Positions 8,580-17,742 of a stretch of DNA of 64,000 bases are shown piece by piece (the stretch's first letter is position 1; every line of letters begins with the position of its first letter). The translations under genes were made by a program, and so were the position numbers. The notes under the pieces were generated by a model. The model searched no databases. It was not told the origin of the DNA and saw only the letters and a program-made list of their open reading frames with translations. Source of the stretch: Saccharibacillus qingshengii (GTDB taxonomy: Bacteria > Bacillota > Bacilli > Paenibacillales > Paenibacillaceae); contig NZ_JAAZWC010000019.1 in the NCBI RefSeq assembly GCF_013185195.1, positions 1-64,000 on the forward strand, written 5' to 3'.

Positions 8580-10358
8580 TTACTCCAAATCCTGCCGTAC
8601 CAGCAGCGCCACAGCCTCCACATGCACCGTCTGCGGGAACATATCCACCGGCTGCACCTTCACCGTCTTGAACCCGCCGTCTTCCAGCACACGAAGATCG
8701 CGCGCCAGCGTAGCCGGGTTGCACGACACGTAGACCACGCGTTCCGGCTTCATCTCGATAATCGTCTCCAGCAGCTTGATGTCGCAGCCTTTGCGCGGCG
8801 GATCGACGACGATCACGTCCGGCGTGATGCCCTGCTCTTTCCAGCGCGGAATCACGTCTTCAGACGCGCCGACTTCGAATTCAGCGTTATCGATGCCGTT
8901 GATCTCGGCGTTTTTGCGCGCGTCTTCGATCGCTTCCTTGACGATCTCGACGCCGTAGACCCGCTTTGCTTTTTGCGCGAGGAACAGCGAGATGGTGCCG
9001 ATGCCGCAGTAGGCGTCGATCACGGTTTCTTTGCCGGTCAGACCTGCATATTCGAGCGTTTTGCCGTACAGCACTTCTGTCTGCGCCGGGTTGACCTGGT
9101 AGAAGGAACGGGCCGAGATCGCGAACTTGATCTCCCCGATGTAGTCGTGAATGACTTCTTCGCCCCACAGCACGGTGGTCACATCGCCGAAGATGACGTT
9201 CGTCTGGCGCATGTTCACGTTGTGGCAGATACTTTTTACGCCGGGTACGCGTTCTTGGATCGCGGCGGTCCACTGCTCGGCCTTCGGCAGACGTTCGCTG
9301 TTCGTGACCAGTACCACCATCTTCTCGCCCGTCGCAAAAGCCACCTTGACCACAACGTGCCGCAGCAGTCCTCGGCCGGTCTCTTCTTCGTAAGCAGGGA
9401 TGCCCAGCTCGCGGCCGATCGCTTTGACGGTCTCGACCATCTCGTCGTTGGCTTCATGCTGAATGATGCACGTCTCCATATCGACGATGCGGTGGGTGCC
9501 GCGCGCGTAGAACCCGCCGATCAGGCGGCCGCTTTCTTCGCCGATCGGCACTTGGGCTTTGTTGCGGTAGCGCCACGGATCGCTCATGCCAAGCGTCGGC
9601 GGCACGAGGACGCCAAGCGAATCGCCGTCGGCTGCGGCAGACCCGCCCGAAGCCGCGCCTTCCCCTGCCGCGGAATCCGCTTCGGCCGGTACGGCCAGCG
9701 TTCCGGCTTCGGAAGCCGGACTGCCTGCTTGTTCTTCCGCATTCTCGCGGCCTTCGCCGCCGCCGAAGCCGGTCTCTTCAAGCGCTGGAAGCGGCTGCCC
9801 GGTGGAAGCCTCTTCCGCGTATTCGGCAGTTTGCTCGGCGCCGAACGTCCGCACCTTCAGTTTCCCGATCCGCTGGAGACTGTCCGCGACCTGCTGCCGC
9901 TTCCATTCCAGCTGAGCCGGGTAATCCAGATGCTGGATCTGGCAGCCGCCGCAGCGGTCGAAGATTTCGCACGGCGCTTCGACGCGGCTTGGGCTTTTCT
10001 CGAGCAGCATCCCCATTTTGGCGTACCCGTACTGTTTTTTGGTATTGATGACTTTGGCCGAGATCTTCTCGCCCGGCAGCGCACCGGCTACGAACAGCGT
10101 ATAGCCGTCCGCCCGGCCGACGCCTTCGCCGTTATGGTTCATGCCGATAATGTCGAGGGTAACTTCGTCGTTCTTGGCGACCGGCAGACCTTCGATTTCT
10201 TCTTCCGGACGTGCCCCGCCTCTTCCGCGACCGGTGTTCGTCCGGCCCGCGCCGCCGCGGCTGCGTCCCGCGGACGCTCCCATAGGCGGCTTGCTTTTGC
10301 CTCCGCGTCCCTGCCCGCCGCTTTTGCCCGTACTGCGGCCGTTGTTGTTTTTGTTCAT
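8580..10358 (-). CDS. rlmCD: 23S rRNA (uracil-5-)-methyltransferase, RlmCD/TrmA family, with RG-rich tail and insertion
   Basis: This SAM-dependent enzyme makes 5-methyluridine in 23S rRNA. A TRAM-like domain (about 60-120) is followed by the iron-sulfur motif CEIFDRCGGC near 129-138. The catalytic-loop motif VSCNPATLARDL is near 542. At about 592 aa it is longer than the usual ~455 for two reasons. The first 55 residues are a Gly/Arg/Ser-rich disordered tail with RGG-like repeats. About 95 residues of Ala/Glu/Gly-rich low-complexity sequence sit between the cluster domain and the DPWRYRNK segment (about 160-255). An upstream in-frame GTG at 10367 is an alternative start. It lies next to dgkB as in Bacillus. 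Confidence 0.88.
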   Translation of the reverse strand: MNKNNNGRSTGKSGGQGRGGKSKPPMGASAGRSRGGAGRTNTGRGRGGARPEEEIEGLPVAKNDEVTLDIIGMNHNGEGVGRADGYTLFVAGALPGEKISAKVINTKKQYGYAKMGMLLEKSPSRVEAPCEIFDRCGGCQIQHLDYPAQLEWKRQQVADSLQRIGKLKVRTFGAEQTAEYAEEASTGQPLPALEETGFGGGEGRENAEEQAGSPASEAGTLAVPAEADSAAGEGAASGGSAAADGDSLGVLVPPTLGMSDPWRYRNKAQVPIGEESGRLIGGFYARGTHRIVDMETCIIQHEANDEMVETVKAIGRELGIPAYEEETGRGLLRHVVVKVAFATGEKMVVLVTNSERLPKAEQWTAAIQERVPGVKSICHNVNMRQTNVIFGDVTTVLWGEEVIHDYIGEIKFAISARSFYQVNPAQTEVLYGKTLEYAGLTGKETVIDAYCGIGTISLFLAQKAKRVYGVEIVKEAIEDARKNAEINGIDNAEFEVGASEDVIPRWKEQGITPDVIVVDPPRKGCDIKLLETIIEMKPERVVYVSCNPATLARDLRVLEDGGFKTVKVQPVDMFPQTVHVEAVALLVRQDLE

Positions 10359-10652
10359 TCTATTCACTTCTTTCGCTTATATTCATGAAGGAGATGAGCT
10401 CAACGTTAGATTGCCGAAAAAGCAACCTGGCCTCTTAAGTCTATCCTTGTTGGCCTTTTACATTTTTTCAGACACGCCAAAAAGGAGGATGCCCTCCGCC
10501 CGGCCTGATGCTCTGCCGCCGGACGCGGTTCTTCCTCCCGTATTGTAACACGTTATGTGCGGCGGGACACGATTTTCGTCCGCGCCAAAGCGGCATCCAA
10601 GCCTAAGATCGCAGCCTCTGCGTGTCTTCGCGCCGGAGCCTGCCGCCCGATC

Positions 10653-11534
10653 TTACGCAAATACCCGCAGATGCTGAGGCAGCACTTCGAACACACCCGG
10701 CAGGCGTCCGCCCAGTTCGCCGTCGAGGTTCAGCAGCACGTCATTCGGCGAAGTCACTTCGAGCCGCTTCGTGCGGAAATAGATCACGTTCGGATCGTTG
10801 AAATGATCGCCGCGCTGCGCCATCGAGACAACGCGGATGAATTCGGCCAGATTGCATTTTTTGAGCAAAATGACATCCAGCAGCCCGTCGTCGATCCGTG
10901 CATCCGGCATGAGACGTTCGAATCCGCCGACCGAATTGGTGTTGCCGATCAGGAAGACCATGAATTCGCCTTCGATCTCGCCCTGGCCTTCCGCTTCGAT
11001 CTTCAGCTGCATCGGACTCAGGTTGACCATCTTCTCGACGCCTTTGAAATAATAAGCGAGCTGGCCGATCATCGTCTTCAGACGGCTCGGCACCTCGTAC
11101 GTCAGTTCCGTCAGCGAGCCTCCGCCCGCGATATTGATGAAATACCGATCATTCGCCCGTCCCACGTCGATCGGACGCGATTCGCCGCGCAGCACGAGAT
11201 CGCAGTAATCTTCCCATTGACGCGAAATGCCGAGCGCACGCGACAGGTCGTTGGTCGTGCCGAGCGGAAATACGCCGAGATCCGGCCGATGTTCCTGATT
11301 CGCCAGACCGTTGACCACCTCATAGATCGTACCGTCTCCGCCCGCGGCGATGACGATATCGTAGCCGCGCTGCGCCGCATCGATCGCCGCAAGCGTCGCG
11401 TCGCCTTCTCCCGTCGTCGCATGTACGGTCGTCTCGATCCCGCCTTCGTCAAGACGCTGCAAAATATCCGGCAGCCGGCGCCGCATCTCTTCCCGTCCGG
11501 ACGTCGGATTATAGATCAGCCTCGCTCTTCTCAT
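10653..11534 (-). CDS. dgkB: Diacylglycerol kinase DgkB
   Basis: This 293-aa soluble lipid kinase recycles diacylglycerol, released during lipoteichoic acid synthesis, back to phosphatidic acid at the membrane. The DAGK catalytic signature AAGGDGTIYEVVNGL is near residues 62-76. The PLGTTND motif follows near 91, and the C-terminal region carries LDVILLKK and NLDGE segments typical of DgkB. Length is normal. The start has AGGTGG upstream. The 294-base gap to the next gene shows no further gene. The dgkB-rlmCD neighbourhood is conserved in Bacillales. Confidence 0.92.
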   Translation of the reverse strand: MRRARLIYNPTSGREEMRRRLPDILQRLDEGGIETTVHATTGEGDATLAAIDAAQRGYDIVIAAGGDGTIYEVVNGLANQEHRPDLGVFPLGTTNDLSRALGISRQWEDYCDLVLRGESRPIDVGRANDRYFINIAGGGSLTELTYEVPSRLKTMIGQLAYYFKGVEKMVNLSPMQLKIEAEGQGEIEGEFMVFLIGNTNSVGGFERLMPDARIDDGLLDVILLKKCNLAEFIRVVSMAQRGDHFNDPNVIYFRTKRLEVTSPNDVLLNLDGELGGRLPGVFEVLPQHLRVFA

Positions 11535-11655
11535 CTTTCAAATTCCACCTGTTCCTTATAAGTTCTTGCCGTAAGGCGCTTCCTTCTCTTCCGCAGGCCC
11601 GGTCAAAAGGGCTGCATCGGTCCGGAACGCCGTATCCGGCTTTCGATTACAACTC

Positions 11656-11691
11656 GAAGCGAAGGCCGCCGCTGTGCGGAACCTTCGCTTC
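11656..11691 (-). terminator. Hairpin downstream of the cbiX-like gene
   Basis: GAAGCGAAGG pairs with CCTTCGCTTC across a 16-base loop that can itself fold. It lies 40-75 bases past the cbiX-like stop. There is no T-run, so Rho-independent termination is uncertain. Confidence 0.4.
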
Positions 11692-11730
11692 ATAGAGAAT
11701 TAGATCCATTTTTCATTCCATCGTGCCGTA

Positions 11731-12534
11731 TCAACCTACGGAGCCGTCTCCCGCCGAAGAACCCGCTTCGCCTTCGATGCCGAGCAGCAGCGTTTCGACC
11801 TGCCGCTCGATCCAGACCGGCAGCAGCGGATGGGGCAGCAGCGCCTCGCCCGTGTAACCGTAATCCAGTCCTTCCAGCTTGCGCGGAATGACCGTCTGCA
11901 GGAAGTAACCCGTGCTCAGGAACAGCGGAGCAATCAACACGCGCCGGCCTTTGGAGATCCATTCTTCGGCTTTGGTCCGCACGCTGTCGGGATTGAGCAG
12001 CGCATAATCGCACAGCAGTCCGCTCGTTTCGCCGACGCGCTTGGTCAGAGCCGAAGCTCCGGCTTCCCAGCGCTGACGGAATCCGTCGTGGATACTGCCG
12101 TGTCCGACGAGCAGGATCACTTCCCGCTCCGGGTTGACCGAAGCCGGCGAGACCTTGTCCCAGACCATGCGGGCCACATCCGCGTCGTCGCCCATCGGGC
12201 GTCCGACGTGCATGCGGGCTTTGATCGCAAACGGTTCAAGATCCGTCTCCCGATCCGGGGCATCCTTGATGCCAAGCGCATATTCGATCTCGTCGATATG
12301 CGTACTGCCTTCCGACACGAACAGCATCACGGCCAGAATGTCCGTGACGCCTTCCGCTTCCAACTCGTCGATGCCGTCTTGAATCGACGACCCTTCCACA
12401 TTGCCCAGAAACGACACCGCGACCGGCATATGTTCCTTGATTCTGACTTTGCCGGCCGCATCGTTAACCGCCTCCACCCATTCGGGCTGAGGCGAACCGT
12501 GACTGATAATCAGTGCGCCCGTTTTGTTCATCAT
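11731..12534 (-). CDS. CbiX/sirohydrochlorin chelatase-like protein
   Basis: This 267-aa protein has two tandem CbiX-type halves. The N-terminal half carries the ISHGSP motif (residues 9-14), and the second carries LLVGHGSIHDGF near 142-153. Family members insert cobalt or iron into sirohydrochlorin, using such histidines to hold the metal. No siroheme or cobalamin genes lie nearby, so the substrate here is open and the protein may act in another metal-handling step. It starts one base after the yerC stop, so the two are co-transcribed and probably translationally coupled. Confidence 0.8.
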   Translation of the reverse strand: MMNKTGALIISHGSPQPEWVEAVNDAAGKVRIKEHMPVAVSFLGNVEGSSIQDGIDELEAEGVTDILAVMLFVSEGSTHIDEIEYALGIKDAPDRETDLEPFAIKARMHVGRPMGDDADVARMVWDKVSPASVNPEREVILLVGHGSIHDGFRQRWEAGASALTKRVGETSGLLCDYALLNPDSVRTKAEEWISKGRRVLIAPLFLSTGYFLQTVIPRKLEGLDYGYTGEALLPHPLLPVWIERQVETLLLGIEGEAGSSAGDGSVG

Positions 12535-12535
12535 C

Positions 12536-12826
12536 TTAACGTCCCAGACGCTCGAGCGTCAGTTTGTATCCGTCGTTGCCGTAGTTCAGGCAGCGTTTTA
12601 CGCGCGAGATCGTCGCGGTGCTTGCGCCAGTCTCGGCTTCGATCTGGTTGTACGTGCTGCCTTTGCCGAGCATGCGCGCCACTTCAAGGCGCTGCGACAG
12701 CGACTGAATCTCGTTCACCGTGCACAGATCGTCAAAAAAGACATAGCATTCTTCCAGATCCTTGAGCGTCAGAATGGCCTCGAACAATTGATCGACCGTT
12801 TTATCGTTTAACTTTTTCAGCTGCAC
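12536..12826 (-). CDS. yerC: YerC/YecD family TrpR-like DNA-binding protein
   Basis: This is a 96-aa all-helical protein of the YerC/YecD branch of the TrpR superfamily. The helix-turn-helix is GKGSTYNQIEAETGASTATI (about 54-73), followed by SRVKRCLNYGNDGY. In Bacillus the gene sits in the same dgkB/rlmCD neighbourhood. It regulates unknown targets; no ligand is established. The start appears to be GTG at 12826 behind a weak GGGGATG site. It is the first gene of a two-gene unit with the CbiX-like gene. Confidence 0.88.
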   Translation of the reverse strand: MQLKKLNDKTVDQLFEAILTLKDLEECYVFFDDLCTVNEIQSLSQRLEVARMLGKGSTYNQIEAETGASTATISRVKRCLNYGNDGYKLTLERLGR

Positions 12827-13291
12827 TGAAAGATCATCCCCTACCGTTTACTGTTCCTTGACCGATAACGATGTTAGGTTACGTCCATCAAAACCCGCTT
12901 GAACCGTGCGTGTTTCCGATGAACGCAAACGTCGGATTTGATTCGGTCAAGGTACTAGTTAGTTTATTTTTTACAGCCTTGGAGCGGCGAACCTTCCGGC
13001 TTCGAAATGCTTTCTCTGCCGTCAGCCCGTGCCCGAAGACCCCATGATTTTGGTTTCCTTTATATTGTAGCGGGACAAGTTACGTTTTTCAAGCGTTAAC
13101 GGTTTCACGCGCCACAGACCGAACGGACAGAAGCGGGCGCCGCTCCGTACTTTTTCAGCTTTTCTCCGGAAAGTGTCCGCCACAGGCGAACTTTCCGGAG
13201 CCGTTCATCCCTGCATTTTCCAGCGATGGGAGCCAAATCCGAATGTCGTTCCGGCGTTCTCCCGCTGCTTTTTCCGTTTATTCGAACCCGC
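12827..13291. other. Intergenic region between yerC and corA
   Basis: No gene is evident. Two inverted repeats are visible. TTGACCGA near 12853 and TCGGTCAA near 12942 lie about 85 bases apart. A tighter hairpin, CTCCGGAAAGT paired with ACTTTCCGGAG, lies at about 13164-13200, roughly 90 bases past the corA stop. Neither has a T-run. The yerC promoter must lie in the left part, but I see no convincing -35/-10 pair. Confidence 0.45.
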
Positions 13292-14248
13292 TTATTTGAA
13301 CCAGCCTCTGCGCCAGAACCAGCCGATCATCGCCCCCGCCAGGAACAGCATACCGCCGAGCACGCCGAAATACCCGTATTTCCAATGCAGCTCCGGCATA
13401 TGCTCGAAATTCATCCCGTATATGCCGGCGATCAGCGTCAGCGGCATGAAAATGGTCGTGATAACCGTCAGCGTCTTCATGATCCCGTTCATCCGGTTGG
13501 AATTGAGCGAGATGTAGCTGTCGCGCAGATCGGCCGTCATCTCGCGATTGGAGTCGATCATCTCGGACAGCTTCAGCAGATGGTCGTAAATATCGGTAAA
13601 ATAGACCCGGTATTCCTGCGAATCGTCGACGTGCTGCGAATTGATGATCCGGTACAGCAGATCCCGCATCGGCACGATCGTATGATGCAGCTTGAGCAGC
13701 CGCGAGCGCAGATCGAATACCTGGGCCAGCAGGCGATCGACCGATTCCCGGCGGCCTTTTTCCTCCAGATCCGCAAGCTCGTCTTCGACGCCGAACACGC
13801 AGGGGAAATATTCGTCCACCAGCGCATCGAGTACCAGATAAGCGGCGGCGACGGGATTCGTTTTCTTCGACGGGTCGACGGCGCGGGTGCGGATACGTTC
13901 CCACGCTTCATCGATTTCCCGCATGCGTTCGAAATGGAACGTCACCAGGAAGGTGCGCCCGAGAAACATATCCACTTCGCCCGCTTCCTTGCCTCCCTTG
14001 CCAAGCGCATGGGTAATCAGAAAAACGTACTTCTCGTGCGGGTCCATCTTGGGACGCTGCACATCGTTGAGACAGTCTTCGATCTCGAGCGGATGAAAAT
14101 GAAAATAAGTGCCGAGCAGTTCCGTTTCCCGGGATGTGGGAGCCTGAAAATCCGCCCAGAACCATTGGAATTTCAACGGGTCGAGCTCGGTCAGCGGAAT
14201 ATCGAGATGAACTTGGTGGTCGTGCGTTACCGCAAGCGTCCGGATCAA
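13292..14248 (-). CDS. corA: CorA-family magnesium/divalent cation transporter
   Basis: This is a 318-aa membrane channel for Mg2+ (possibly Co2+ or Ni2+). A long acidic/helical cytoplasmic domain is followed by two C-terminal membrane segments (about 257-277 and 290-312). The family signature YGMNFEHMPEL lies between them, with GMN near 277-279, and the chain ends in a basic WFWRRGWFK tail. Length and topology are standard. It is a single-gene unit, divergent from the sensor kinase gene to the right. Confidence 0.92.
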   Translation of the reverse strand: MIRTLAVTHDHQVHLDIPLTELDPLKFQWFWADFQAPTSRETELLGTYFHFHPLEIEDCLNDVQRPKMDPHEKYVFLITHALGKGGKEAGEVDMFLGRTFLVTFHFERMREIDEAWERIRTRAVDPSKKTNPVAAAYLVLDALVDEYFPCVFGVEDELADLEEKGRRESVDRLLAQVFDLRSRLLKLHHTIVPMRDLLYRIINSQHVDDSQEYRVYFTDIYDHLLKLSEMIDSNREMTADLRDSYISLNSNRMNGIMKTLTVITTIFMPLTLIAGIYGMNFEHMPELHWKYGYFGVLGGMLFLAGAMIGWFWRRGWFK

Positions 14249-14420
14249 AGCGGCCGCCCTCCTTCTTTTTCTGCTTGGCAGGGCGCCTGCGGTCTCCGGT
14301 TTTCCCGGTTGGCCGAAGCGCCCTATGCTGTGTCTATCGTAAGCCCTGGGCCTTCAAGGTGCAACGGGGATCGGACGCTCGCCGTCTTCACAAAAGTCAT
14401 GGACGCTGCAAGCTTGATTT

Positions 14421-14429
14421 TGTTATACT
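14421..14429 (+). promoter_or_regulatory. Extended -10 promoter of the kinase/binding-protein unit
   Basis: TGTTATACT matches the extended -10 form TGnTATAAT, 54 bases before the kinase start. No good -35 is seen, which is acceptable for an extended -10 promoter. Confidence 0.5.
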
Positions 14430-14483
14430 AATTTTATCAACAAAAGCAAACAATATTATAAAGCGATAGGTGGAGTTAAGGCT

Positions 14484-16406
14484 ATGCCTCCGTTCAAACG
14501 TTCGCTCCGCCTAATGTTCGGCAAACTCCGGTTCGCCGATATGCGGATGGAGAAAAAGCTTCTGCTGGTCTTCGTGCTGCTGATCCTCCTGCCGCTGTCG
14601 GTGATCGGAGGCATCTCGTACAGCAGCTACTCGCGCTCGATCCAGAACAACACGGCGGCCTATTCCCAGAAGATGATCGGGCAGGTCATCGACAGGCTGG
14701 ACGATTACATCCGCGATATGACCGCCTTGTCCGCCATGCCTTCCTATATGGAAGATTTCAAGAATAACCTGATCCGCTCGAACCGGTATTACCAGCAGTA
14801 TACGGCCGCTCCCGGCGAAGAGAATACGGGCACGGAAGATTACGCCCTGCGGCTGTCGATCCAGCGCGGCCTTGAAGACAACATGAACTTCATCAATGCG
14901 CTCAAAGGCGGCGACAGTTCCATCTATGTATTCGACAGTTACGGAAACGGGTATTCTTCGGCGGCCGGAGGCGGTCTGCGGCTGGATGTCGCAGGCAGCT
15001 ACCGCAGTTGGATCGAGAAGACCCAAGACTCCGGCGGCGAAGCCCTGCTGCTGCCTACGCAGGAATTCCGCAGCAATCTTCAGAGTACCCGTTACGCTTT
15101 TACAGTGGTGCGCAAAGTGATGGACGGCTTCCAGAATACCGTGGGACTGATTGCGGTCGATACCCAGGTTAGCACTTTGCAAAAAACGTTCGCCGAACTC
15201 GATCAGGTGACGCAGGGCCGCTCGCTTGTGGTCGATCCGGACGGAGTCGTCATTTACGACAGCGGAATGCAGGGACTCGGCACGAATATCGGCAGCGGCG
15301 ACTTGTTCCCCCGGCTGCGCGAGGCGCACGGAAGTTTCGTCTATACCCCTTCTTCCGGATCCGCGGCCTCTTCGGGAAAACAGCTGGTCGTCTACGATAC
15401 CTCCGAGCAGACGGACTGGAAAATCATACTGTCTATTCCTCTCGGCGCTTTGACGCGGGATGCGGCGCATACGCGCAATGCGACGCTTGCGGCCATTGCC
15501 GTCGTCACGCTGGTCGCCCTGCTCAGTTCGATCTTCCTCTCTTCGGCTCTTACCCGCCCGCTCGACGGCATGATGCGCTTGATGAAACGCGTCCAGCGGG
15601 GCGATTTGAGCGTGCGTTTCGTGGTCCGGCGCAAAGACGAGATCGGCAAGCTGGGCAGCCAGTTCAACTTTATGCTGGTCCGGATCGAAGAGCTGATCGC
15701 CGACATCTACCGGATCGAAGCCCAGAAGAAAGAAGCGGAGCTTGGCGCCCTGCAGAGCCAGATCAATCCGCATTTCGTTTATAATACGCTTGAAGCGATC
15801 CGGATGACCGCCGAGTTGAACGACGATTCCGATTCCGCCGATATGATCGCTATTCTCGGACGCATGCTTCGCTACAGCACCGGCGATCCCGGCGGCGATG
15901 CCACCGTCCGGGAAGAGCTGGAGCATGCCGCGAGATACGTCGATCTGCTGAATTACCGCTACCGCGGACGTTTCCGTTTGAACGTGAACGTACCGGGCGA
16001 CCTGCTGGACGAACGGCTGCCGAGACTGACGCTGCAGCCTATTATCGAAAATGCCGCTTATCACGGACTCGACGACAAACCGCTGATGCTCTTGTCGATC
16101 GACGGGTTCCGGGAAGCCGGCCTGCTGCATTTTCGGGTCTCGGACAACGGATGCGGTATGAACGAAGCGGCACTCGACAAACTGAACCGGGCGATCGCCG
16201 CCGGGCTGCCGCCCCGCAAGCGTGTCCGAGGAGGCGTCGGTCTCAAGAACGTTCACCATCGTCTGGCGCTGCGCTACGGACGGGGGTGCGGTCTGCGCGT
16301 GTCCAGCGAGGAAGGCCGCGGCACGTTCGTCGATCTGACGCTGCCTCCCTGGTCTTCCGGCGATGCAGGCAGTCTCACGGAAATGGAGGGTGACCATGAA
16401 AACTGA
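14484..16406 (+). CDS. YesM-type sensor histidine kinase, likely mannooligosaccharide sensor
   Basis: This 640-aa membrane kinase has a first membrane segment at about 28-48 and an extracellular sensor region to about 330. A second membrane segment (about 335-355) is followed by a HAMP domain. The phosphorylated-histidine box QSQINPHFVYNTLEAI is near 422-437, with His around 429. The ATP-binding domain carries LQPIIENAAYHGL and DNGCGMN. This is the HisK/LytS-YesM type that pairs with YesN-like AraC response regulators; the only such regulator here is at 22614. The last 11 bases overlap the binding-protein gene at 16396, so the two are translationally coupled. It probably senses an extracellular sugar, perhaps through that lipoprotein. 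Confidence 0.92.
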   Translation: MPPFKRSLRLMFGKLRFADMRMEKKLLLVFVLLILLPLSVIGGISYSSYSRSIQNNTAAYSQKMIGQVIDRLDDYIRDMTALSAMPSYMEDFKNNLIRSNRYYQQYTAAPGEENTGTEDYALRLSIQRGLEDNMNFINALKGGDSSIYVFDSYGNGYSSAAGGGLRLDVAGSYRSWIEKTQDSGGEALLLPTQEFRSNLQSTRYAFTVVRKVMDGFQNTVGLIAVDTQVSTLQKTFAELDQVTQGRSLVVDPDGVVIYDSGMQGLGTNIGSGDLFPRLREAHGSFVYTPSSGSAASSGKQLVVYDTSEQTDWKIILSIPLGALTRDAAHTRNATLAAIAVVTLVALLSSIFLSSALTRPLDGMMRLMKRVQRGDLSVRFVVRRKDEIGKLGSQFNFMLVRIEELIADIYRIEAQKKEAELGALQSQINPHFVYNTLEAIRMTAELNDDSDSADMIAILGRMLRYSTGDPGGDATVREELEHAARYVDLLNYRYRGRFRLNVNVPGDLLDERLPRLTLQPIIENAAYHGLDDKPLMLLSIDGFREAGLLHFRVSDNGCGMNEAALDKLNRAIAAGLPPRKRVRGGVGLKNVHHRLALRYGRGCGLRVSSEEGRGTFVDLTLPPWSSGDAGSLTEMEGDHEN

Positions 16407-17694
16407 TACATCCGGTGAATGGACCAACCTAGCACGGACCGTTCTGCGCGTTTCCCTATGCGCCGCCCTGCTGGTATCCGGCTGTTCCCGCCCAAAAGCC
16501 GAAGAAGCGCCGTCCGGCCCTGCGCCGGAACAGACGCGTATTCTGACGGTTCTGACCAACCGGATCGATCTGATCGAGAACGGCGTATTCGACGGGTATG
16601 CCGAACGCTTCGAAGCGGATCGTCCCGGCGTGGATGTCCGCTTCGAAGGGCTGTCCGATTACGCCGGCGACGTGCTCAATCGGCTGTCTACCCGCGAAGC
16701 CGGCGATGTGCTGCTGCTCCCGATCAATATGCCGAGCAGCCAACTGCCCAACTTTTTCGCTCCGCTCAAAGAAAGTCTGTTCGATCATATGCGGTTTGCG
16801 GATCTGCGCAAATACGAAGGCAAACATTACGGACTCGCCACCGGTACCGCAACGGACGGAATCATTTATAATAAGAAAGCTTTTCGACAGGCGGGCATCG
16901 AGAAGGTTCCGCAGACGCTCGGCGAGTTTTTTGAAGCGTGCGCCAAATTGAAAGCTCAAGGCATCGTACCCGTCTATCTGAATTACGGAGCCCAGTGGCC
17001 GCTCAAAGAATGGGGAGATATCCTGGTCAATTATTCTTCGGGCGATGCGGACTATCTGAACAAGATGACTTTGACCGACGAACCCTGGAAGATCGACGGC
17101 CGATGGGGCGAGAGCCTTGGGATCGTCCGCAGGCTCGTTCGGGAAGGGTATGTCGAAGACCAGCTGTTCGCCAATTCCTGGGAAACCTCCAAAGCGGAGC
17201 TTGCTTCGGGCAGCGCGGCGATGTATTTTCAAGGAAGCTGGGCTATTCGGCAGTTGATCGATGCGGGAGCGGTATCCGAAGAGATCGGCTTCTTCCCGTT
17301 CCCTTACGATAACAGCGGTTCCTATTATGCGCCGCTCAATCCCGATTATTTCATCGGGGTCAGCAAGTTCAGCACCGCACCGGACATCGCGCAGGAATGG
17401 GTCGAATTTTTCGTCAAAGACTCGGGTTTTGTAGACGATTGGGGCTTTCTTCCGGTCGACTCCAACCAGGAACCGAAAATGGAACAGTTTCGCGAATTCC
17501 TCTCGTTCAAGCCGACCCTCGTGGAAGGCGTTCAAACGAACGATGCTTTTATCGAATTGGCCGACCGCGTCGACTTCTCGTTCTGGACCGGCGGTTATAT
17601 GCAGGAACTGATTGCGGCACCGGATCTTGCCCAAGCGTTCGACCGATTGAATGCGAGCTGGGCGGAAGCCCGGTCCGAGTATTTCCATCCATAG
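16396..17694 (+). CDS. Extracellular sugar-binding lipoprotein coupled to the sensor kinase
   Basis: This 432-aa family 1 solute-binding lipoprotein has a signal peptide ending in the lipobox LVSGC (about residues 29-33), which tethers it to the outer membrane face. The body shows the usual sugar-binding signatures (GIIYNKKAF, then MYFQGSWAI). It is clearly related to the transporter binding protein at 23668 (shared GDVLLLP, IIYNK-type and GSWAI segments). Yet it has no permease genes beside it. The ATG at 16396 overlaps the kinase gene by 11 bases and has GGAGG upstream. Its place suggests a co-sensor that hands a ligand signal to the kinase. That is inference; it could also be an alternative binding protein for the importer. 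Confidence 0.9.
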   Translation: MKTDTSGEWTNLARTVLRVSLCAALLVSGCSRPKAEEAPSGPAPEQTRILTVLTNRIDLIENGVFDGYAERFEADRPGVDVRFEGLSDYAGDVLNRLSTREAGDVLLLPINMPSSQLPNFFAPLKESLFDHMRFADLRKYEGKHYGLATGTATDGIIYNKKAFRQAGIEKVPQTLGEFFEACAKLKAQGIVPVYLNYGAQWPLKEWGDILVNYSSGDADYLNKMTLTDEPWKIDGRWGESLGIVRRLVREGYVEDQLFANSWETSKAELASGSAAMYFQGSWAIRQLIDAGAVSEEIGFFPFPYDNSGSYYAPLNPDYFIGVSKFSTAPDIAQEWVEFFVKDSGFVDDWGFLPVDSNQEPKMEQFREFLSFKPTLVEGVQTNDAFIELADRVDFSFWTGGYMQELIAAPDLAQAFDRLNASWAEARSEYFHP

Positions 17695-17742
17695 ACCGGC
17701 CGCCCCGCTTAAGCCGCGCGGCCGGCACAAAGGAGTAAACCG

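Noticed and set aside
8536-8600. An integration site (att) at the island border
   Set aside because: No direct repeat, tRNA gene or integrase gene is visible in the window to support one.
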